Shown here: positions 1 through 8,463 of the stretch, piece by piece
Layout: the number at the start of each line of letters is the position of its first letter
Numbering within the stretch: position 1 is the first letter of the stretch
Source: JAXMEQ01 sp046348225
Lineage (GTDB): Bacteria; Pseudomonadota; Gammaproteobacteria; Burkholderiales; Burkholderiaceae_C
Direction: 5' to 3'
Assembly: GCA_046348225.1 (NCBI GenBank)
Contig: JAXMEQ010000013.1
Location: 9,783 to 73,782, forward strand
DNA: 64,000 nucleotides
Notes under the pieces: model-generated
Told to the model about the DNA's origin: nothing
Databases searched by the model: none
The model's input: the letters and a program-made list of their open reading frames with translations, nothing else
Made by a program: the position numbers and the translations under genes

Positions 1-809
1 AAGTCGGGGGTGCAGTCGCGTACCAGCGCCTTGAGATCGTCGAAGCCGGTGGTGTGGGCAGCGATGTAGCGCGCGTCGGTCCAGCCTTCCCACAGCATGA
101 TGTGCAGCAGTCCGTTGAACAGCATCACGTCGGTGCCGGGCTGCAGGGGCAAAAACAGGTCGGCCGCTTCGGCGGTGTCGGTGCGGCGCGGGTCGGCCAC
201 GATGATCTTCATGGCCGGGTTGGCGGCGCGTGCGTCTTCGATGCGGCGAAACAGCACCGGATGCGCCCAGGCGGTGTTGCTGCCGGCAATGAACAGGCAC
301 TGCGCGTGGGCCAGGTCGTCGTAGCAGGCCGGTGGCGCGTCGGCACCCAGCGTGAGCTTGTAGCCCGCCACCGCACTGCTCATGCACAGGCGGGAGTTGG
401 TGTCCACATTGTTGGTGCCCAGCAGGCCTTTGGCCAGCTTGTTGAAGACGTAGTAGTCCTCGGTGAGCAACTGGCCGCTGATGTAGAAGCCCACCGCGTC
501 GGGGCCATGATCCTGCACCACTTGGGCGAACTTGCCGGCCGCCTGGTCGAGCGCTGAATCCCAGCCGATGCGCTGGGGCACCTCGCCACGCTGCGCGCGG
601 CGCATCGGGTGCAACAGGCGGGCCTGGCGCGTGACGGGCTGGGAAGCGGTCAGGTGCAGGCTGCTGCCTTTGCTGCACAGGCGGCCAAAGTTGGCCGGGT
701 GGTCCGGGTCGCCCCGCACGCCGGTGATCTGGTCGCCCTGCGACTCGATGATCACGCCGCAGCCCACGCCACAGTAGGGGCAGGTGGAGCGGGTCTCGCG
801 CAGGGTCAT
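1..809 (-). CDS. nasA: Assimilatory nitrate reductase catalytic subunit, N-terminal part (runs off the left edge)
   Basis: The first 269 residues are visible; the C-terminus lies beyond position 1. The enzyme is a molybdopterin oxidoreductase that reduces nitrate to nitrite in the cytoplasm. The protein opens MTLRETRSTCPYCGVGCG, giving the N-terminal [4Fe-4S] motif (C10, C13, C17, with a fourth Cys in the LCSKG stretch). Further in come a conserved VADPRRTDTAEAADLFLPL segment and a GTDVMLFNGLL segment, both typical of the NasA/NarB/FdhF cofactor region. The ATG overlaps the nirD stop by 4 bp (ATGA), which fixes the start and implies translational coupling. It is the last visible gene of the nrtABD-kinase-receiver-CheX-nirBD-nasA operon. 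The family is clear; nasA rather than another member is inferred from context. Confidence 0.93.
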   Translation of the reverse strand, partial: MTLRETRSTCPYCGVGCGVIIESQGDQITGVRGDPDHPANFGRLCSKGSSLHLTASQPVTRQARLLHPMRRAQRGEVPQRIGWDSALDQAAGKFAQVVQDHGPDAVGFYISGQLLTEDYYVFNKLAKGLLGTNNVDTNSRLCMSSAVAGYKLTLGADAPPACYDDLAHAQCLFIAGSNTAWAHPVLFRRIEDARAANPAMKIIVADPRRTDTAEAADLFLPLQPGTDVMLFNGLLHIMLWEGWTDARYIAAHTTGFDDLKALVRDCTPD

Positions 810-1189
810 GCCAGCGCGGTGCGTCGGGCGGGGCCCGCGACCGGACGGGTCAGGTCGGTGGCGTGGGTGGCGAGCTCGTTCGCGTCCAGGTACACCGCAC
901 CGTCGCGCACGGCCACGGCAAAGCGCGGCGTGCAGCCCTCGTCGGGCGCCCGGGCACAGCCGTCCTGCAGCCCGATGTTCCAGTTGTGCAACGGGCAGGC
1001 CACCGCTTCGCCGTGCACGATGCCCTGGCTCAGCGGGCCGCCCTTGTGCGGGCAGCGGTCCAGCAGGGCAAACACCTTGTCCTCGGCCGTGCGGAACACC
1101 GCGATATCCAGCCCCACGGGGCGCGCCACGCGGCGTGAGCCCAGCACCGGGATGTCGTCCACGCGGCAAATGACTTTCCACTCACTCAT
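806..1189 (-). CDS. nirD: Nitrite reductase [NAD(P)H] small subunit
   Basis: 127 residues with one Rieske-like domain. NirD is the small partner of siroheme nitrite reductase NirB, which makes ammonium from nitrite in the cytoplasm. A full set of Rieske ligand positions can be read: C46-P-H48 and C65-P-L-H68, separated by the GGPLSQG stretch. Some enterobacterial NirD proteins lack these ligands, so a bound [2Fe-2S] cluster is plausible here but not proven. A GAGGAG Shine-Dalgarno overlaps the nirB stop, 12 bp upstream, and the gene ends in a 4-bp overlap with nasA. Confidence 0.95.
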   Translation of the reverse strand: MSEWKVICRVDDIPVLGSRRVARPVGLDIAVFRTAEDKVFALLDRCPHKGGPLSQGIVHGEAVACPLHNWNIGLQDGCARAPDEGCTPRFAVAVRDGAVYLDANELATHATDLTRPVAGPARRTALA

Positions 1190-1201
1190 CTTCTTGTCTC
1201 C

Positions 1202-3652
1202 TCAGGCCACCGTCAGCGGGGCAAACTGGCGTGTGTCCACCGCTGCCTTGTCCATTTCAAACCAGGGGTCGGGCTCGCCATCGAGCGCGAACTGCAGTTG
1301 TTCCCACAGCGCCTTGCGGCCTTCGTGGTCGTCCAGGATGCGCTTCTTCACGTAGTCCAGGCCCACGCGGTTGACGTAGTGCACCGTGCGCTCCAGGTAC
1401 CAGCCTTCCTGGCGGTACAGCTCGCAGAAGGCGCCGGTGTACTCCAGCACCTCGGCGGCTGTCTTGAGCTTGACGAAGAAGTGCGCCACCTCGGTCTTGA
1501 TGCCACCGTTGCCGGCGATGTACATCTCCCAGCCGCTGTCCACGCCGATGATGCCCACGTCCTTGATGCCGGCCTCGGCGCAGTTGCGCGGGCAGCCGCT
1601 GACGGCGAACTTGACCTTGTGCGGGGCGTACATGCGCCACATGGCGCGCTCCAGGTCCTTGCCCATCTGCGTGCTGTCCTGCGTGCCCATGCGGCACCAC
1701 TCGCTGCCCACGCAGGTCTTCACCGTGCGCAATGCCTTGGCATACGCGTGGCCGCTGGGCATGCCGATGTCCTTCCACACATGGGGCAGGTCTTCCTTCT
1801 TCACGCCCAGCAGGTCGATGCGCTGGCCGCCGGTGACCTTGACGGTGGGAATCTTGTACTTGTCCACCGCGTCCGCAATGCGACGCAGCTCGCTGGCGGT
1901 GGTTTCGCCGCCCCACATGCGGGGGATCACGCTGTAGGTGCCGTCCTTCTGGATGTTGGCGTGGCTGCGCTCGTTGATGAAGCGGCTTTGCGGGTCGTCC
2001 TTCGCCTCCTTGGGCCAGGTGCTGATCAGGTAGTAGTTGACGGCCGGACGGCAGCTGGCGCAGCCATTGGGCGTCTTCCAGTCCAGCGCCTTGAACACAT
2101 CGGTGATGGTCAGCAGCTTGCGGCCGTCGGGCAGCGGCGTCCGGATGGCGTCGCGCACCGCCTGGTGCCCGTGGTCGGTGCAGCCGCACATGGCCTTGAG
2201 CTTGGGCGTGGCGGAATAGTCCCCCCCGGCGGTGAACATCAGGATCTGCTCGACCAGGCCTGTGCAGGAGCCGCAGGACGCGCTGGCCTTGGTGTGCTTG
2301 CGCACCTCGTCCAGCGTGAACAGGCCCTTTTCCTTGATGGCCTTGCAGATGCTGCCCTTGTTGACGCCGTTGCAGCCGCAGACTTCGGCGTCGTCGGGCA
2401 TGGTGGCGGCCTTGCTGTGGCCCTCGTGGCCCGTGTCGCCGATATTGGACTCACCGAACATCAGCTTGTCGCGGATGTCGCTGACGCTGCGGCCGTCGCG
2501 CAGCAGCTTGAAGTACCAGCTGCCGTCCACGGTGTCGCCGTACAGGCAGGCACCCACCAGCTTGTCGTCCTTGATCACCAGCTTCTTGTAGACGCCGCCG
2601 AACGGGTCGCTCATGACAATTTCTTCGGTGCCCTCGCCGCCCTGGAAGTCGCCGGCCGAGAACAGGTCGATGCCCGTGACCTTGAGCTTGGTGGAGGTGA
2701 GCGAGCCGGTGTAGCGGCCAATGCCGAACTGCGCCAGGTGGTTGGCCGCCACCTTGGCCTGCTCGAACAGGGGCGCGACCAGCCCGTAGGCAATGCCGCG
2801 GTGGGCGGCACACTCGCCCACGCTGTAAATTCGCGCGTCGGTCACGGTCTGCATGGTGTCGTTGACCACGATGCCGCGGTTCACATGCAGCCGGGCCTTT
2901 TCGGCCAGCTCGGTGTTGGGGCGGATGCCCACCGCCATGACCACCAGGTCCGTGTCAATCTCGGTGCCGTCCTTGAACTGGACGGCCCGCACCCGCCCGG
3001 CCTCATTGCCCAGCAGCGCCTGCGTCTGGGCGCCGATCATGAACTTCAGGCCGCGCGCTTCCAGCGACTTCTGCAGCAGCTTGCCAGCCACGTCGTCCAG
3101 CTGGCGCTCCATGAGCCAGGGCATCACATGCACCACGGTCACGTCCATGCCGCGTTTCATCAGGCCGTTGGCGGCCTCCAGGCCCAGCAGGCCGCCGCCA
3201 ATCACCACCGCCTTCCTGTACTTCGCTGCGGTCTCGATCATGGTGTTGGTGTCGGCGATGTCGCGGTAGGCGATCACGCCCTGCAGCTCCTTGCCCGGCA
3301 CCGGCAGGATGAACGGGTTGGAGCCGGTGCACAGCAGCAGACGGTCGTACTCGGCCTCGGTGCCGTCGTCGGCGCGCACCACGCGCTTGACCCGGTCAAT
3401 CTCCATCACCTTCTTGCCGGCATGCAGCGTGATGTGGTTGTCGGTGTACCAGTCCCAGGAGTTGAGCACGATCTCGTCCAGCGTCTGCTCGCCGGCCAGC
3501 ACGGGCGACAGCAGGATGCGGTTGTAGTTGGGGTGGGGCTCGGCCCCGAACACGGTGATGTCGTACAGCTCCGGGCTGATCTTCAGCAGCTCCTCCAGGG
3601 TGCGGACACCGGCCATGCCGTTGCCCACCATCACCAGCTTCATTTTCTTCAT
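1202..3652 (-). CDS. nirB: Nitrite reductase [NAD(P)H] large subunit
   Basis: 816 residues; reduces nitrite to ammonium using NAD(P)H. Domains in order: N-terminal FAD site (MVGNGMAG), NAD-binding VVIGGGLLGLEAANGL, two BFD-like [2Fe-2S] modules (VCGCNGVNKG/CGSC and MCGCTDHG/CASC), then the nitrite/sulfite reductase half with the siroheme-[4Fe-4S] ligands in TCVGSEWCRMG and SGCPRNCAEAG. I chose the ATG at 3652 because GGAGAAG lies just upstream. A GTG start at 3691 would overlap the preceding gene and add residues unlike NirB. It follows the CheX-like gene by 16 bp. Length and motif order are normal, and no defect is seen. Confidence 0.97.
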   Translation of the reverse strand: MKKMKLVMVGNGMAGVRTLEELLKISPELYDITVFGAEPHPNYNRILLSPVLAGEQTLDEIVLNSWDWYTDNHITLHAGKKVMEIDRVKRVVRADDGTEAEYDRLLLCTGSNPFILPVPGKELQGVIAYRDIADTNTMIETAAKYRKAVVIGGGLLGLEAANGLMKRGMDVTVVHVMPWLMERQLDDVAGKLLQKSLEARGLKFMIGAQTQALLGNEAGRVRAVQFKDGTEIDTDLVVMAVGIRPNTELAEKARLHVNRGIVVNDTMQTVTDARIYSVGECAAHRGIAYGLVAPLFEQAKVAANHLAQFGIGRYTGSLTSTKLKVTGIDLFSAGDFQGGEGTEEIVMSDPFGGVYKKLVIKDDKLVGACLYGDTVDGSWYFKLLRDGRSVSDIRDKLMFGESNIGDTGHEGHSKAATMPDDAEVCGCNGVNKGSICKAIKEKGLFTLDEVRKHTKASASCGSCTGLVEQILMFTAGGDYSATPKLKAMCGCTDHGHQAVRDAIRTPLPDGRKLLTITDVFKALDWKTPNGCASCRPAVNYYLISTWPKEAKDDPQSRFINERSHANIQKDGTYSVIPRMWGGETTASELRRIADAVDKYKIPTVKVTGGQRIDLLGVKKEDLPHVWKDIGMPSGHAYAKALRTVKTCVGSEWCRMGTQDSTQMGKDLERAMWRMYAPHKVKFAVSGCPRNCAEAGIKDVGIIGVDSGWEMYIAGNGGIKTEVAHFFVKLKTAAEVLEYTGAFCELYRQEGWYLERTVHYVNRVGLDYVKKRILDDHEGRKALWEQLQFALDGEPDPWFEMDKAAVDTRQFAPLTVA

Positions 3653-3668
3653 CGTCTTCTCCACAGCG

Positions 3669-4124
3669 TCATTTCTTTTCCATGTCGACACAGACCACGG
3701 CCGGCTGGTGGTTCCAGCGCAGCGTGATGACGTAGGGGTGGCGGCGCACGCGCGAGCGCGAACCCGTGGCGCCCTGCAGCTTCACCGGCACCGAAATGTT
3801 CAGCTCCGGCCCCAGCGTCTTGCGGGCGTTGCCGCCCAGGGTGTTGGCGATCTCGCCCACGGCGTCGAGCAGGTTGCCGTCCGACATGTCGGTCTCGTGC
3901 TGCAGCAGTAGCAGTTCGCGCAGCAGGCGCGGCGGCATCGACACGATCACCTGGCCGTTGTAGCTGCCGGTGAAGGACACGATGCCATTGAACTCGTAGC
4001 CCTCCACGTCGCCGGTGCCGAGGAAAGCCGATGTGATCTGCGGCTCCTGGCCCGTGGTGGTCTTGAAGTAGTGGCGGACCGAGTCCACAAACATCTTGAG
4101 CTCGTTTTCGTTCAGGGTGTCCAT
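3669..4124 (-). CDS. CheX-like chemotaxis phosphatase
   Basis: 151 residues of the CheC/CheX/FliY phosphatase fold, which removes phosphate from CheY-type receivers. The signature is visible in DAVGEIANTLGGNA: E91 and N94 form the catalytic ExxN pair, with the family proline about 20 residues on (P113). The N-terminal part (MDTLNENELKMFVDSV) and the central ITSAFLGTGD stretch also fit CheX-like proteins. The ATG at 4124 lies 11 bp after the receiver gene; longer upstream reading gives no family-like sequence. Inference: it dephosphorylates the receiver encoded next to it, completing a kinase-receiver-phosphatase set inside the nitrate operon. No DNA-binding or membrane segment is present. Confidence 0.82.
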   Translation of the reverse strand: MDTLNENELKMFVDSVRHYFKTTTGQEPQITSAFLGTGDVEGYEFNGIVSFTGSYNGQVIVSMPPRLLRELLLLQHETDMSDGNLLDAVGEIANTLGGNARKTLGPELNISVPVKLQGATGSRSRVRRHPYVITLRWNHQPAVVCVDMEKK

Positions 4125-4135
4125 GGCGCGGTCTT

Positions 4136-4507
4136 TCAGTGGACGTCGGCCACGTCGAGCAGCGCCAGGCGCAGTTCGTCGTCGCTGAACGGCTTGGCCA
4201 CAAATCCGCGCGCCCCCAGGCGCAGCGCCGCGATCGCGGTGGATTTGTCGCTCAGGGCGCTGACCACGAGGATGTTGATGCGCGGGAACAGCTGGATCAG
4301 TGCCTGGATGCACTCGATGCCGTCCATTTCGGGCATGGTCAGGTCCATGGTCACCACCTCGGGCTGGGTGGCTTTGGCGATGCGCACCGCTTCGGCGCCG
4401 TTGCGGGCCAGGCCGACGATGGACACGCCCGACAGCGCACCGGTCTGCACCACGCGCGAGATGCGGGATCGGATCATGTTGGAGTCGTCAACGATAAGCA
4501 GTCGCAT
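4136..4507 (-). CDS. Single-domain CheY-like response regulator
   Basis: 123 residues, a complete receiver domain with no output domain. Acidic pocket D7-D8 (LLIVDDS), phospho-acceptor aspartate in VTMDLTMPEMDG, a switch Ser in VVSALSDKS, and the conserved lysine in FVAKPFSDDE. It starts 7 bp after the kinase stop and is followed by the CheX-like gene. Such stand-alone receivers act by protein contact (flagellar motor, pilus motor, a kinase or an enzyme) and not by binding DNA. The target cannot be read from sequence. The likely phosphodonor is the HPt/CheA-like protein just upstream. Confidence 0.93.
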   Translation of the reverse strand: MRLLIVDDSNMIRSRISRVVQTGALSGVSIVGLARNGAEAVRIAKATQPEVVTMDLTMPEMDGIECIQALIQLFPRINILVVSALSDKSTAIAALRLGARGFVAKPFSDDELRLALLDVADVH

Positions 4508-4514
4508 GGCGTGT

Positions 4515-6641
4515 TCAGGCGAACCTGATCCGGAATTCCGTGAACTGGCCGGGCGTGGAGGTCAGCATCATCCGGGCGCCGAGCCGCTGCACATTGGCCT
4601 GCACCACATCCAGGCCCACCCCGCGGCCGGCGTGCAGCGTGAGTGCCGGAGCTGTAGAGAAGCCGGGCTTGAAGATGTGGGCAATGATCTGGCGCTCATT
4701 GAAACTGTCGAGCTGCTGGGCCGTGTACCAGCCCAGCGCCAGCAGTCGCTGGCGCACCCGGGCGGCCGACAGGCCGCAACCGTCGTCGCGCACGGACAGC
4801 GTCCACTCGGTTTCGCCGCGCACCAGCTCCACCTGCACCTTGCCTGCAGCGTCCTTGCCCGTGGCCTGGCGCTCGGGGGGCGCTTCGATGCCGTGCACCA
4901 CGGCGTTGCGGGCCAGCTGGACAGCGATCTCGCGCACCAGGTCGCGGGCGTCCGGTTCCAGATCGCTCTGGCTGCCCATGCGGACCACGGCCTGCACCTG
5001 CTTGCCGGTGTCGGCTGCCGCTTCGCGCAGCAGCCGTTCCAGGGCGTCGTTGATGGGCTCCACCGGCTCGGCGCCGGCGGCGGCCGGCCGCTGGATGCCG
5101 GTCAGGCCGCGCAGCGCGGAAATCTTGTTGAGAAGGTCTTCCAGCGGCATCGGCAGGGCCAGCAGGGCGTCGCCCACATTGCCGCTGCTGCCACCGGTGT
5201 CACGGATGCGCTGCAGCTCGTTTTCGAAGCTGTGGGCCTGGGCGGCCAGGGTGTCTAGGCCGAGTGTGGCCGCGTCGCCCTTGAGGGCATGGACGCGGCG
5301 GCAGGCCTCGTTCACGGCCTTGAGGATCGCCGCTTCGCCCTGGGCCGACGAGGTGCTGCGCAGCAGGTCATTGACTTCCAGCAGGCCACGCTCGGCGCGC
5401 TGCACAAACTGGCGCAGCATGGCCGGGTCGGCGTCAAACGCCTTGAGCAGCATCGCAAACTCCTTTTGCGAGCGCTGGCGTTCCCCCGTGAGCTTGGCTT
5501 CCAGCTCCATGCGGGCCGTGATGTCCTGCACCGTGACCAGCAGGTGGCGCACGGTGTCGCCTTCCTGCACCCGGTTGAAGTGAAATGACAGGTAGCGCCG
5601 CTGGTTCTGCCCCAGCCGGTTGCGGACCTGGACTTCCACTTCCGACAGCGGGTTGATGCCCTGGACCAGCGCTTCCTTGACGTGGGGCGAGAACAGCAGC
5701 TCCACATAGTCGCGTGCATCGGCCAGCGCCTTTTCCGACACCAGGGTCGCCAGCAGGGCAAAAAAGTTGTCACCCGGCCGGAGGGTGCGGCCAAACAGGT
5801 CGTGGGCCGACTTGGACAGCTGCGAGCCGAGCCGGTGGTCCGGCGTCATCAGGAACAGGCCTTCGCGCACGCTCACCAGGATTTCGCGGTTTTCCTCGTT
5901 GGCGGCCTCAATGGCTTCGTCGGACGTGCGCAGCCGGCGCAGGAACTTGAACAGGATGAACGCAAAGTTCAGCAGCGCCAGCACAATGCCGCCGGTCTGC
6001 ACCATGCGCAGGGTGGTGGCGCGGTCCGAGGCCACGGCTTCCAGTGCCGTGGTCAGCTCGTTCATCAGGCCCAGCAGCTTGAGGTTGTTGGTGCGGGCGT
6101 AGTCCACCGCAGCCTGTAGTTCTGCGTCGGTGGCGGAGCCGGACAGCACCGGGGCGACCAGCTGCTGGTAGGGCGTCCACAAGGCCTGCGCCTTGGCCAG
6201 GATGTCGGCGGCGCGTGGCCCCTCGGCCGGCTGCAACCAGACCGGTTTGCCGTCGCCGCCGGGCACGGTGGCGCCGTTCTGGAAGCCTTTGAGTGTCGCG
6301 TCGAACAGCCGCACCGCGGCCGCCAGCTCGTCCAGCTCTGGGCCGGCGGCCACGCCCTTGGCGCGTGCGGCATCCACCGACAGGATGGCCTTGGCGGTGC
6401 GCTGGGAAAGCATGCGCTGCCGGCCCGACAGGTTGATGCCCACCGCGTCCTGCGCGATCTGGAACGAGGTGTAGAAATTCAGCACCAGCACGCCCAGGTC
6501 AAACAGCAGGAAGAACCCCACCGCGATGATGATTTCGCGGTACTTCCCGAAGGCAAACCGGCCTCCAGCCCGCTTCGGTGCTGCGTGAGGCGCTATTCTT
6601 TTTGTAGCGACGCTGGCGGGTGCGCTGAGTACGGCTGTCAT
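4515..6641 (-). CDS. Membrane HPt/CheA-like sensor kinase with NarX/PilJ-type sensor domain
   Basis: 708 residues. Cytoplasmic leader 1-35, TM1 about 36-58, periplasmic sensor about 59-212, TM2 about 213-234, PAS-like region about 245-375, coiled segment, HPt domain with phospho-histidine H451 in RRVHALKGDAATLGL, then a CheA-type ATPase domain (N box ARNAVVHGIE near 578-586, G1 DDGCG 619-623, G2 GRGVGLD 672-678). No CheW-like domain is visible. The sensor begins with INLSGRQRMLSQR (69-81), the helix typical of the NarX/PilJ N-terminal family; R76 lines up by eye with the nitrate-binding arginine of NarX (inference). The start at 6641 has a GGAGGGAG ribosome site. Residues 12-27 come from a dispersed repeat. 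It lies 37 bp after nrtD and is clearly co-transcribed with it. Confidence 0.85.
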   Translation of the reverse strand: MTAVLSAPASVATKRIAPHAAPKRAGGRFAFGKYREIIIAVGFFLLFDLGVLVLNFYTSFQIAQDAVGINLSGRQRMLSQRTAKAILSVDAARAKGVAAGPELDELAAAVRLFDATLKGFQNGATVPGGDGKPVWLQPAEGPRAADILAKAQALWTPYQQLVAPVLSGSATDAELQAAVDYARTNNLKLLGLMNELTTALEAVASDRATTLRMVQTGGIVLALLNFAFILFKFLRRLRTSDEAIEAANEENREILVSVREGLFLMTPDHRLGSQLSKSAHDLFGRTLRPGDNFFALLATLVSEKALADARDYVELLFSPHVKEALVQGINPLSEVEVQVRNRLGQNQRRYLSFHFNRVQEGDTVRHLLVTVQDITARMELEAKLTGERQRSQKEFAMLLKAFDADPAMLRQFVQRAERGLLEVNDLLRSTSSAQGEAAILKAVNEACRRVHALKGDAATLGLDTLAAQAHSFENELQRIRDTGGSSGNVGDALLALPMPLEDLLNKISALRGLTGIQRPAAAGAEPVEPINDALERLLREAAADTGKQVQAVVRMGSQSDLEPDARDLVREIAVQLARNAVVHGIEAPPERQATGKDAAGKVQVELVRGETEWTLSVRDDGCGLSAARVRQRLLALGWYTAQQLDSFNERQIIAHIFKPGFSTAPALTLHAGRGVGLDVVQANVQRLGARMMLTSTPGQFTEFRIRFA
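6560..6608 (-). repeat. 49-bp dispersed repeat, copy A (inside the sensor-kinase gene, sense)
   Basis: Read on the minus strand: GCTAC, a 7-nt A-rich loop, ATAGC, GCCTCACGCAG, 7 nt, GCGGG, then CTGGAGGCC. It is translated in the kinase leader as ATKRIAPHAAPKRAGG (residues 12-27), before TM1. It aligns without gaps over 40 columns to the copies at 18022, 37111, 41919, 51235 and 61906, and to the degenerate copy at 19824. Confidence 0.85.
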
Positions 6642-6678
6642 GGTTTCTCCCTCCTGGTCGGCATGGCGGGCGGCAGGT

Positions 6679-7515
6679 TCAGGCCGCCAGCTTCTCCACA
6701 TGCGCCTGGCGCGTGTAGAGGAAGTCGATCACGGCCTTGCGCGCGCGCAGGTAACGCGGGTCTTCGGCCAGCGCCACGCGGTTGCGCGGGCGCGGCAGGT
6801 CCACTGTCAGCACCTCGCCGATGGTGGCCGCCGGGCCGTTGGTCATCATCACGATGCGGTCGCTCAGCAGCACGGCTTCGTCCACATCGTGCGTCACCAT
6901 CACCACCGTGCTCTCCGTTCGGGCCACTATTTCCAGCAACTCGTCCTGCAGCTTGGCCCGGGTGAGCGCGTCCAGTGCGCCAAACGGCTCATCCATCAGC
7001 AGCACCTTGGGCTCCATGGACAGCGCGCGTGCAATGCCCACGCGCTGCTTCATGCCGCCGGAGATTTCGCCGGGGCGCTTCTGCGCGGCGGGCGTCAGGC
7101 CCACCAGCGCGAGCGCGGCGTCGGTGCGGGCCTTGAGCTGGGCCTTGGTTTCCGCCGGGATGCCGGCTTCGCGGGTCTGTCCAAACACACGTTCGACGGC
7201 CAGGTAAACGTTCTCGTAGCAGGTGAGCCAGGGCAGCAGCGAGTGGTTCTGGAACACCACGCCCCGCTCCGGGCCGGGGCCGGCAATTTCGCGGTTGGCG
7301 CACAGCAGCGCGCCCTGCGTAGGCAGGGTCAGCCCGGCGATCAGGTTGAGCAGCGTGGACTTGCCACAGCCCGAGTGGCCGATCAGCGCCACGAACTCGC
7401 CCTTGGCCACGGTCAGGTTGATGTCGCGCAGCGCGACAAACGGGCCCTTGGCCGTCTTGAACGTCTGCTCGACGCCCTGGACTTCGATGTACTTGCTGGT
7501 CAGGCTGTCGCTCAT
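6679..7515 (-). CDS. nrtD: Nitrate ABC transporter ATP-binding protein
   Basis: 278 residues, a single ABC ATPase domain energising nitrate uptake. Walker A GHSGCGKST, signature ISGGMKQRVGIARAL, Walker B VLLMDEPFGALDA and a switch histidine in VVMVTHDVDEA are all present. The length fits NrtD/NasD, not the fused NrtC. The ATG overlaps the permease stop by 4 bp (ATGA). Other members of this ATPase family serve taurine or sulfonate uptake. The neighbouring NrtA-like protein, nirBD, nasA and the NasR leader make nitrate/nitrite the likely substrate. Confidence 0.92.
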   Translation of the reverse strand: MSDSLTSKYIEVQGVEQTFKTAKGPFVALRDINLTVAKGEFVALIGHSGCGKSTLLNLIAGLTLPTQGALLCANREIAGPGPERGVVFQNHSLLPWLTCYENVYLAVERVFGQTREAGIPAETKAQLKARTDAALALVGLTPAAQKRPGEISGGMKQRVGIARALSMEPKVLLMDEPFGALDALTRAKLQDELLEIVARTESTVVMVTHDVDEAVLLSDRIVMMTNGPAATIGEVLTVDLPRPRNRVALAEDPRYLRARKAVIDFLYTRQAHVEKLAA

Positions 7516-8453
7516 GATTTCACCTCTTCAAATGTGAAGGCGGTTGCCAGCTTGATCAGCGCGAACTCGAGGATGAGCCCGACCATGCCGATCACGAAGA
7601 TCGCGATGATGATGTTCTTGACGTTCAGGTTGTTCCACTCGTCCCAGACCCAGAAGCCGATGCCCACGCCACCCGTCAGCATCTCTGCGGCGACGATCAC
7701 CAGCCAGGCCGTGCCCACGGCCAGGCGCACGCCGGTCAGCATGTAGGGCAGCACGGCGGGGAACAGGATCTTGGTGACGATCTTCCATTCGCTCAGGTTG
7801 AGCACGCGCGCCACGTTCATGTAGTCCTGCGGCACGCGCTGCACGCCGACGGCGGTGTTGATCACCATGGGCCAGATCGAGCAGATGAAGATGGTCCAGA
7901 TGGCCGCCGGATTGGCGCCCTTGAACACCAGCAGGCCGATCGGCAGCCAGGCCAGCGGCGACACCGGGCGCAGCAGGCTGATCAGCGGGTTGAACATGCG
8001 GCTCAGGAAGCTGAACCGCCCGATCATGAAACCCAGCGGAATGCCCACCAGCGCCGCCATGCCGAAGCCCAGCGCCACGCGCTTGAGCGAGCTGTAGATG
8101 TTCCAGCCAATGCCCTGGTCGTTTGGCCCCTTGCTGTAGAACGGGTCGCTGAACACCGTCACCGCCTGCTTGAAGGTTTCCAGTGGCGACGGGAAGTTGG
8201 TGGTGCTGCTGGCCGAGACACCCTGCCAGATCAGCACCAGCAGGCCCAGCCCCAGGATGGGCGGCACCACCCGCAGCCACAGGCCGCGCCAGTCAAACGG
8301 GGTGCGCGCCGCAGTCGCCTTGTCGGCGTTCACGGGCTGGGATGCAACGGGCTGGGGTGTGGCGGCGTTCTTCATGGCGGGGGCTGCCTCTCGGCTCGTG
8401 GCGGGCTGGGCCACGACGGCGTCCAGCGGGGAATGGAATACGGCGCTGACCAT
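7512..8453 (-). CDS. nrtB: Nitrate ABC transporter permease
   Basis: 313 residues, inner-membrane permease of the NrtB/SsuC/TauC type. After a variable Ala/Pro-rich leader of about 50 residues there are about six membrane segments, starting at VVPPILGLGLLVLIWQG. The ATPase-contact (EAA) loop region is around WPMVINTAVGVQRVPQDY. The start at 8453 lies 10 bp after nrtA, with GAGG nearby. An internal ATG at 8375 is a possible shorter start that would remove part of the leader but no membrane segment. It overlaps nrtD by 4 bp. Confidence 0.92.
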   Translation of the reverse strand: MVSAVFHSPLDAVVAQPATSREAAPAMKNAATPQPVASQPVNADKATAARTPFDWRGLWLRVVPPILGLGLLVLIWQGVSASSTTNFPSPLETFKQAVTVFSDPFYSKGPNDQGIGWNIYSSLKRVALGFGMAALVGIPLGFMIGRFSFLSRMFNPLISLLRPVSPLAWLPIGLLVFKGANPAAIWTIFICSIWPMVINTAVGVQRVPQDYMNVARVLNLSEWKIVTKILFPAVLPYMLTGVRLAVGTAWLVIVAAEMLTGGVGIGFWVWDEWNNLNVKNIIIAIFVIGMVGLILEFALIKLATAFTFEEVKS

Positions 8454-8463
8454 GGTGAGGGCC

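Noticed and set aside
3653..3691. Upstream GTG start for nirB
   Set aside because: It would overlap the CheX-like gene end; the ATG at 3652 has GGAGAAG and gives the normal N-terminus.
1298..3727. Plus-strand open frame of about 800 codons opposite nirB
   Set aside because: His/Val/Gln-rich translation with no domain; a mirror of codon bias in a GC-rich gene. nirB on the other strand has all its motifs.
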